This document shows, piece by piece, positions 6,510-10,340 of a DNA stretch of 10,340 bases. Every line of letters begins with the position of its first letter. Position 1 is the stretch's first letter. The notes below the pieces were generated by a model. The model saw only the letters and a list, made by a program, of their open reading frames with translations, searched no databases and was not told the DNA's origin. Position numbers and translations under genes: made by a program. This DNA is from Thiobacillaceae bacterium (GTDB taxonomy: Bacteria > Pseudomonadota > Gammaproteobacteria > Burkholderiales > Thiobacillaceae): contig JAAPAA010000001.1 of assembly GCA_012274165.1 (NCBI GenBank), positions 1 through 10,340 on the forward strand, in the 5' to 3' direction.

Positions 6510-6767
6510 ATGACTACCTTTCAAGTCGACGATATGACTTGCGGACACTGAGTCAGTGCCGTCACGAAAGCCATCAAGGGCGTGGACCCAAGCGCCAGCG
6601 TCAGCATCGACCTGGCGACGCACCTGGTCGACGTCGGGTCCACCGCCGACGCGGCAAGGTTGAGTGCCGCAATCAAGCAGGCAGGCTACACACCGGCCGA
6701 GCTGTCGCATCCTTCGGCTCAGCTCACCGCCGCTCAACCGAAGCGCAGCGGGTGCTGCTGCGGCTAG
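6510..6767 (+). CDS. HMA-domain copper chaperone (CopZ-like) with in-frame TGA at the second Cys of CxxC
   Basis: This is an 85-codon heavy-metal-associated domain protein, expected to carry Cu(I) in the cytoplasm to the downstream ATPase. Start ATG 6510 has AGGA six bases upstream. The N-terminus reads MTTFQVDDMTCGH, then TGA (6549-6551), then VSAVTKAIKGVDPSASVSID, with no change of frame. The family motif is MTCGHC, so TGA stands exactly where the second copper-binding Cys (normally TGC or TGT) belongs. The rest is a normal HMA domain, with the late AIKQAGYTP segment, and a Cys-rich tail (SGCCCG, 80-85). Three readings are possible: a selenocysteine codon (a candidate hairpin lies at 6579-6596), a nonsense mutation leaving a 13-residue peptide, or a sequencing error. 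The intact sequence after the TGA argues against long decay. A GTG at 6582 would give a 61-residue product without the metal site. Confidence 0.75.
6579..6596 (+). promoter_or_regulatory. Candidate bacterial SECIS-like hairpin downstream of the in-frame TGA
   Basis: GGCGT (6579-6583) pairs with GCGCC (6592-6596), four Watson-Crick pairs plus one U-G. The 8-base loop begins with GG (6584-6585). The loop starts 32 bases after the TGA. Short upper stem, G in the first loop positions and this distance fit the loose description of bacterial SECIS elements. In GC-rich DNA such a hairpin can easily arise by chance. Confidence 0.3.
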
Positions 6768-6799
6768 CCGCATCTAGGCGGGGGCATCGTGCTCCCGGC

Positions 6800-6813
6800 T
6801 TGATATGCATCAA
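6800..6813. promoter_or_regulatory. Perfect FNR/Anr-type binding site
   Basis: TTGAT ATGC ATCAA matches the FNR/Anr/CRP-superfamily consensus TTGAT-N4-ATCAA without a mismatch; the flanks extend the symmetry to CTTGAT...ATCAAG (6799-6814). It lies in the 113-base gap between the chaperone and the Met-rich gene, 67 bases before the ATG at 6881. If the site were centred at -41.5, transcription would start near 6848. The -10 there (CAAGCT) is weak, as is common for activated promoters. Confidence 0.5.
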
Positions 6814-6880
6814 GGCTCCCCGGGCCGAGGCCGGGCAAGCTGAAGCGCTCTCGCTCCCGAATGCATTCCAAGGACACCCA

Positions 6881-7300
6881 ATGCGCCACATCCTGCCAGT
6901 CATCGCAGCAGCAACGCTTGCAGTCTCTAGCTATTCAGTGCTCGCCGCGACGGAAGCTGAGCACGCCGGCCATCATCCCGCAGAGAAGACGGCTGCCGTC
7001 GAGACGACGAAGTACGACCAGAACATGAGTCGAATGATGGAGATGCATCAGAAGATGCAGGCCGCCAAGACGCCCGAGGAACGCAACTCGCTGATGAAAG
7101 AGCACATGGCGTCCATGCAGAGCGGCATGGCCATGATGGGCGAGATGAAGGGCGGGATGTCGATGCCAGGAGCCAAGAAGGGCTCGGCGAAAGGCGACAA
7201 GCCGATGAGCCACCAGTCCATGCAGCGACGCATGGACATGATGGAAATGATGATGACGATGATGATGGACCGCGAGCCTCCCGCGGCTCCGACCAAGTAG
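6881..7300 (+). CDS. Met-rich periplasmic protein, putative copper binding
   Basis: This is a 139-residue secreted protein. The signal peptide is MRHILPVIAAATLAVSSYSVLA, with cleavage likely after residue 22 or 23. The mature part starts with a His-containing stretch (EAEHAGHHP), then a helical, probably coiled region dense in Met (KYDQNMSRMMEMHQKMQ, then MKEHMASMQSGMAMMGEMKG). After a Gly/Lys linker it ends in a second Met cluster (QRRMDMMEMMMTMMMD, 116-130). I count 26 Met in 139 residues. Met-rich motifs of this kind bind Cu(I) and Ag(I) in known periplasmic proteins, so a copper buffer or carrier is likely, but I recognise no named family. ATG 6881 has AAGGA six bases upstream. The open frame continues far upstream, but the signal peptide and ribosome site fix this start. 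Confidence 0.75.
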   Translation: MRHILPVIAAATLAVSSYSVLAATEAEHAGHHPAEKTAAVETTKYDQNMSRMMEMHQKMQAAKTPEERNSLMKEHMASMQSGMAMMGEMKGGMSMPGAKKGSAKGDKPMSHQSMQRRMDMMEMMMTMMMDREPPAAPTK

Positions 7301-7315
7301 GCGCACGGAGCTGAC

Positions 7316-7558
7316 ATGGAGTTGCCAGCCCCAACCCACCCGCCTTTTTGGCGTTCTCCGGCCAGCGCCGCGCTCGTCGTCGCCGTGCTCGTCGGAGGTT
7401 TTCTGCTGACGACAGAGCATCGCGCGCATGTGCTCGGGGCGCTTCCCTTTCTGCTGCTTCTTTTGTGCCCCCTCATGCACTACTTCATGCACGGGAAGCA
7501 TCGACACGGGGGAAGTACCACCGCTCACGCGCTGCCGCCCGAGGACCGCCATGCATAG
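7316..7558 (+). CDS. DUF2933 family small membrane protein
   Basis: This 80-residue protein matches what I know of the DUF2933 family: a short N-terminus ending FWRSP, one hydrophobic segment (ALVVAVLVGGFLL), the conserved polar turn TTEHRAHVLGALPF, and a second hydrophobic segment (LLLLLCPLMHYFMHG) followed by a His-rich end (HGKHRHGG). Two membrane helices are predicted, with His, Met and one Cys (CPLMH) at the end of the second, which could be metal ligands. Function is unknown; the family is commonly found in metal-resistance gene sets of Proteobacteria. GGAG at 7307-7310 is the ribosome site. Its stop lies inside the next gene (8-base overlap), so the two are probably co-translated. Confidence 0.82.
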   Translation: MELPAPTHPPFWRSPASAALVVAVLVGGFLLTTEHRAHVLGALPFLLLLLCPLMHYFMHGKHRHGGSTTAHALPPEDRHA

Positions 7559-8215
7559 CGATGGCAACGACTACGGCCTTTGGGGGCTGGTCCTGGTGAA
7601 CTCCCTGGTGTTCATCGGGTTCGCATACAGCTTCTTCAAGCCGACGACCACCCGCGACTGGCGGAGCTTCGGCGCGTACAGCGCGTTCGTCGTTGCGCTG
7701 TTCGCAGAGATGTACGGCTTTCCACTGACCATCTACCTCCTCTCCGGATGGCTCGGGTCGCACTATCCGACGCCAACCTGTTCGGCCACGATTCCGGCCA
7801 CCTCTGGTGGTTGCTGACCGGCCAGCAGGGCAATCCTCACTTCGGAGTGCTGCACCTGTTCAGTTTCGCGGTGCTGTTCGCCGGGTTCGCGCTTCTGTCC
7901 AAGTCCTGGCACGTCCTGTTCCACGCACAACGCAGCCACGTCCTTGCGACGATGGGGCCTTACATGCGCATTCGCCACCCGCAATACGTTGCGTTCGTGC
8001 TCATCATGTTCGGGTTCTTGCTGCAGTGGCCGACGTTGATCACTGTCGCGATGTTCCCGGTTCTTGTGGCGATGTACGTGCACCTCGCCATCAGCGAGGA
8101 GCGCGACTCGGAGCGGGCGTTTGGCGATCGATGGCGAGTCTACGCAGCTGAAACGCCTCGGTTCATCCCTCGCTTGTCGAGGGGCGAACGTGTGCGGCCT
8201 GCCAACAGCCACTAA
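7551..8215 (+). pseudogene. Isoprenylcysteine carboxyl methyltransferase-like (ICMT/NnrU-type) membrane protein, broken by a one-base frameshift
   Basis: The gene encodes a membrane protein of about 220 residues resembling the isoprenylcysteine carboxyl methyltransferase family, common in bacterial metal clusters but of unknown substrate. The first frame (7551-7817) reads MHSDGNDYGLWGLVLVNSLV to GSHYP and then goes out of register. The rest continues one frame over as DANLFGHDSGHLWW, on to LATMGPYMRIRHPQYVAFVL and LAISEERDSERAFGDRWRVY, ending at 8215. The GPY...RHPQY and EE...FG..W.Y motifs are the SAM-binding signatures of this family. One missing G near 7769-7770 (CCGACG where CCGGACG would restore P-D-A-N) explains everything. 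GAGGA at 7541-7545 serves as ribosome site. The lesion is a GG-to-G change, typical of either real decay or a sequencing error. Everything else in both halves looks functional. Confidence 0.75.
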
Positions 8216-8477
8216 GGGAGCCGAGCTCGCCTCAGGTCTCGGAGCCATCGTTCTTGGCGCGGGCCTCGCACTGGTATCACCGGAGTGGCTGCGCGCCTTT
8301 GCGTTCCCGTTGCTCGCCGTGGGGGTTTTCGTCCACGGCGTAGGGATGACGCTGAAGTACCGGCTTGAGCATCGCGAAGGCTCGCCCCTTTGGTGGGAAC
8401 GGGCATTGTTCTGGGCCTGCTGGGCTTGCCTGGCTGCGGTCGGCCTATGGATTGCAAAGTTCCCTGCGGTCCGGTAA
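8190..8477 (+). CDS. Small three-helix membrane protein, copper-operon associated, unknown function
   Basis: This is a 95-residue protein starting at GTG 8190, supported by GAGGGG at 8179-8184 and by overlap with the end of the preceding gene (translational coupling). Earlier in-frame starts would lie deep inside the methyltransferase-like gene. It has about three hydrophobic segments: ELASGLGAIVLGAGLALV, LRAFAFPLLAVGVFVHGVGM and WERALFWACWACLAAVGLWI, with the polar stretch TLKYRLEHREGSPLW between the second and third. I know similar small membrane proteins from the same position in Burkholderiales copper clusters, without a named family or function. It closes the chaperone operon; a separate CueR-type promoter for the ATPase follows eight bases after its stop. 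Confidence 0.65.
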   Translation: MCGLPTATKGAELASGLGAIVLGAGLALVSPEWLRAFAFPLLAVGVFVHGVGMTLKYRLEHREGSPLWWERALFWACWACLAAVGLWIAKFPAVR

Positions 8478-8485
8478 CGCACCCC

Positions 8486-8516
8486 TTGACATTCCAACGA
8501 TGGAAAGGTCGACACT
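8486..8516 (+). promoter_or_regulatory. CueR-type promoter/operator of the copper ATPase gene
   Basis: -35 TTGACA (8486-8491), 19-bp spacer TTCCAACGATGGAAAGGTC (8492-8510), -10 GACACT (8511-8516). The dyad TTCCA-ACGA-TGGAA within the spacer is the most symmetric of the three sites in the window, and the layout is that of the E. coli copA promoter. Transcription would start near 8523, about 20 bases before the ATG at 8542. Confidence 0.8.
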
Positions 8517-8541
8517 GCTGAACAGGAACAGGGAAAGCGCC

Positions 8542-10340
8542 ATGCCGAACACCAGCACCACTCTTGAACGCTCGCATGACCACGGGGCCGAGGGCACCCA
8601 CGTGATGCCGGATGGCACCGTGATGAAGGGGCCGGAACACGGCCACTCGGCCTGCTGTACGCATGCCAAGTCAGGTCCGGATGTGCATGCGCCGACGGCA
8701 GCGAAGCTTGCCCCCAAAGGCGACCAGAGCCAGGTCGAATACACCTGCCCTATGCACCCGCAGATCCGCCAGATGGGCCCGGGCAGTTGTCCCATTTGCG
8801 GCATGGCCCTCGAACCGTTGGTTGCGACGGCGGATGTCGTGGAGAACTCGGAGCTCGTCGACATGACTCGGCGGTTCTGGGTCGGGCTGGCGCTCACAGT
8901 GCCGGTGTTCGTCTTGGAGATGGGAAGCCATCTTTTCGACTTGCACAGCTTCATCAGCCCACAGGCGTCGAACTGGGTGCAGCTCGTGCTGAGCACGCCT
9001 GTCGTTCTATGGGGCGGATGGCCCTTCTTCGTCCGCGCTTGGGCCTCGGTCAAGAACCGAAGCTTGAACATGTTCAGCCTCATCGCGCTCGGCACCGGCG
9101 TCGCATGGCTCTACAGCATCGTCGGCACCTTGGCGCCGGAGCTGTTCCCGCCAGCGCTCAGACCGATGGGCGGCGCTGTGCCGGTCTACTTCGAGGCGGC
9201 GGCGGTCATCACGGTCCTCGTGCTGCTCGGCCAGGTGCTCGAGCTGAAGGCGCGTGAGAGGACGTCCGGCGCCATCCGCGCGCTGCTCGACCTCACGCCC
9301 AAGGAAGCCCTGCGGGTCAAGGCCGACGGGACCGATGAGAAGGTTGCGCTTGAGATGGTTCAGGTCGGCGACCTGCTCCGCGTCCGCCCTGGAGAGAAGC
9401 TGCCGGTCGATGGCGAGGTGACCGAAGGCAAGGGCAATGTCGACGAGTCGATGGTCACGGGCGAACCGATGCCGGTCGCCAAGGGCACCGGCTCCAAGGT
9501 GACCGCTGGGACGCTGAACCAGACCGGCGGATTCGTCATGCGTGCCGAGAAGGTCGGTGCTGACACATTGCTCTCTCAGATTGTTCACATGGTGTCGACG
9601 GCACAGCGCAGTCGTGCGCCGATTCAACGAATGGCGGACCGGGTGGCAGGCTGGTTCGTCCCGGTCGTGATTGCGGTGGCGGTGCTCACGTTCATCGCGT
9701 GGATGTTCTGGGGACCCAGCCCCGCCTTCTCGTACGCGCTCATCGCGGCCGTTGCGGTGCTCATCATCGCGTGTCCCTGTGCGCTCGGCCTGGCGACGCC
9801 AATGAGCATCATGGTCGGGGTCGGGCGCGGCGCGCAGCAAGGGGTGCTCATTCGCGACGCCGAGGCGTTGGAGCGCATGGAGAAGGTCGACACACTCGTC
9901 GTCGACAAGACGGGGACCCTGACCGAGGGCCGTCCCAAGGTCGTCAACGTGCAGCCAGTCGATGGCTTCCAGGCCGATGATGTCCTAAAGAGGCTTGCCA
10001 GCGTCGAAAGGGCGAGCGAGCATCCGTTGGCCGCGGCCATCGTCGCCGAGGCGCAACAGCGCAAGCTCTCGCTCTTGCCGGTGGCCGATTTCGATTCGCC
10101 ACTCGGCAAAGGTGTCACGGGCGTCGTGAGCGGTGCCAAGGTCGTCTGCGGCAGCGCGAAGTTCCTGCTGGAGAACGGTGTCGACGTTGCGAGCCTGGAC
10201 GCGGCAGCGGAATCCGTCCGTGCCAAAGCGGCAACGGTCATCTACGTGGCGATAGACGGACGCCTCGCCGGCTTTGTCGGCGTCGCGGACCCCATCAAGC
10301 CGAGCACGGCTCAGGCCATCGCTGCGCTTCGGAAAGAGAA
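8542..10340 (+). CDS. Copper-translocating P1B-type ATPase (3' end outside window)
   Basis: The first 599 codons of a heavy-metal P-type ATPase, likely exporting Cu(I) or Ag(I) from cytoplasm to periplasm. Instead of an HMA domain, the N-terminus has a His/Cys-rich leader (HDHGAEGTH, HGHSACCTH) and a heavy-metal-binding domain, YTCPMHPQIRQMGPG (67-81) then SCPICGMALEP (82-92), with three Cys. Membrane helices begin near 112. Family motifs follow in order: TGEP of the actuator domain (306-309), the transmembrane CPC (IACPCALGL, 409-417) that binds Cu(I), the phosphorylated Asp in DKTGTLTEG (455-463), and the SEHP motif of the nucleotide-binding domain (492-495). The sequence stops at the window edge just before the expected GDGxND hinge. 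GGGAA about seven bases upstream of the ATG serves as ribosome site. It resembles the CopF/SilP-type pumps of Burkholderiales. Confidence 0.93.
   Translation, partial: MPNTSTTLERSHDHGAEGTHVMPDGTVMKGPEHGHSACCTHAKSGPDVHAPTAAKLAPKGDQSQVEYTCPMHPQIRQMGPGSCPICGMALEPLVATADVVENSELVDMTRRFWVGLALTVPVFVLEMGSHLFDLHSFISPQASNWVQLVLSTPVVLWGGWPFFVRAWASVKNRSLNMFSLIALGTGVAWLYSIVGTLAPELFPPALRPMGGAVPVYFEAAAVITVLVLLGQVLELKARERTSGAIRALLDLTPKEALRVKADGTDEKVALEMVQVGDLLRVRPGEKLPVDGEVTEGKGNVDESMVTGEPMPVAKGTGSKVTAGTLNQTGGFVMRAEKVGADTLLSQIVHMVSTAQRSRAPIQRMADRVAGWFVPVVIAVAVLTFIAWMFWGPSPAFSYALIAAVAVLIIACPCALGLATPMSIMVGVGRGAQQGVLIRDAEALERMEKVDTLVVDKTGTLTEGRPKVVNVQPVDGFQADDVLKRLASVERASEHPLAAAIVAEAQQRKLSLLPVADFDSPLGKGVTGVVSGAKVVCGSAKFLLENGVDVASLDAAAESVRAKAATVIYVAIDGRLAGFVGVADPIKPSTAQAIAALRKE

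Noticed and set aside
6299..7300. A 333-residue plus-strand frame running into the Met-rich protein
   Set aside because: Its first part overlaps cueR and the chaperone in the wrong frames; the ribosome site and signal peptide place the real start at 6881.
6935..7567. His-rich minus-strand frames opposite the Met-rich gene
   Set aside because: The His runs are only the reverse complement of ATG repeats (CAT); no ribosome site or family pattern supports them.
7551..7817. The first half of the methyltransferase-like gene as a separate short protein, or a programmed frameshift
   Set aside because: The family pattern continues in the next frame and I see no slippery heptamer or stimulatory structure at the break; a simple one-base deletion or sequence error is more likely.
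9007..9840. Long minus-strand frames opposite the ATPase
   Set aside because: The plus strand encodes an unbroken P1B ATPase with all expected motifs; the minus frames have shadow composition (Arg/His/Asp-rich) and no start signals.
1..10340. CRISPR array, insertion sequence, integron or prophage in the window
   Set aside because: I found no spaced direct repeats, transposase or integrase motifs, or terminal inverted repeats flanking a gene; the inverted repeat at 5352-5457 encloses only hairpins.

Overview
The window looks like the copper-resistance part of a metal-resistance island from a GC-rich betaproteobacterium, most likely of the order Burkholderiales. This rests on gene content and order, protein style, and the high-GC, C/G-ending codon use. 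No genus can be named from the sequence, and I see no transposase, integrase, tRNA, rRNA or CRISPR array.

Layout. (1) 1-298, plus strand: the 3' end of a TlpA/thioredoxin-like gene that begins before the window. (2) 299-558: no gene; a GC-rich hairpin after the TlpA stop and a possible terminator of the leftward operon. (3) 559-6380, minus strand: a tightly packed leftward gene set. In transcription order it holds cueR (MerR family), a His/Cys-rich small secreted protein, a small periplasmic protein, a TolC-family outer-membrane lipoprotein, a Tat-exported multicopper oxidase, copC, copD and a CusF-like copper-binding protein. Several genes overlap by 1-4 bases. (4) 6381-6509: a divergent control region with two back-to-back CueR-type promoters. 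(5) 6510-8477, plus strand: a small HMA-domain copper chaperone with an in-frame TGA at the second Cys of its CxxC motif, a Met-rich periplasmic protein, a DUF2933 membrane protein, an isoprenylcysteine-methyltransferase-like membrane protein broken by a one-base frameshift, and a small membrane protein. (6) 8478-8541: a third CueR-type promoter, driving (7) 8542 to the window end: a copper P1B-type ATPase cut by the window edge.

How it works together (inference from known families). CueR would sense cytoplasmic Cu(I) and switch on the three promoters with 19-bp spacers. The HMA chaperone would hand Cu(I) to the ATPase, which exports it to the periplasm. There CopC, the CusF-like protein and the Met-rich and His-rich proteins would bind copper, the multicopper oxidase would oxidise Cu(I) to Cu(II), and the TolC-like protein would give a route through the outer membrane.

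Most notable points: TGA exactly in place of the second metal-binding cysteine of the chaperone (selenocysteine, nonsense mutation or sequence error); a possible four-way-junction RNA at 5352-5457 in the leftward operon; a perfect FNR/Anr-type site at 6800-6813 in front of the Met-rich gene; and a cueR promoter whose -10 box overlaps one candidate start codon and suggests a leaderless transcript.
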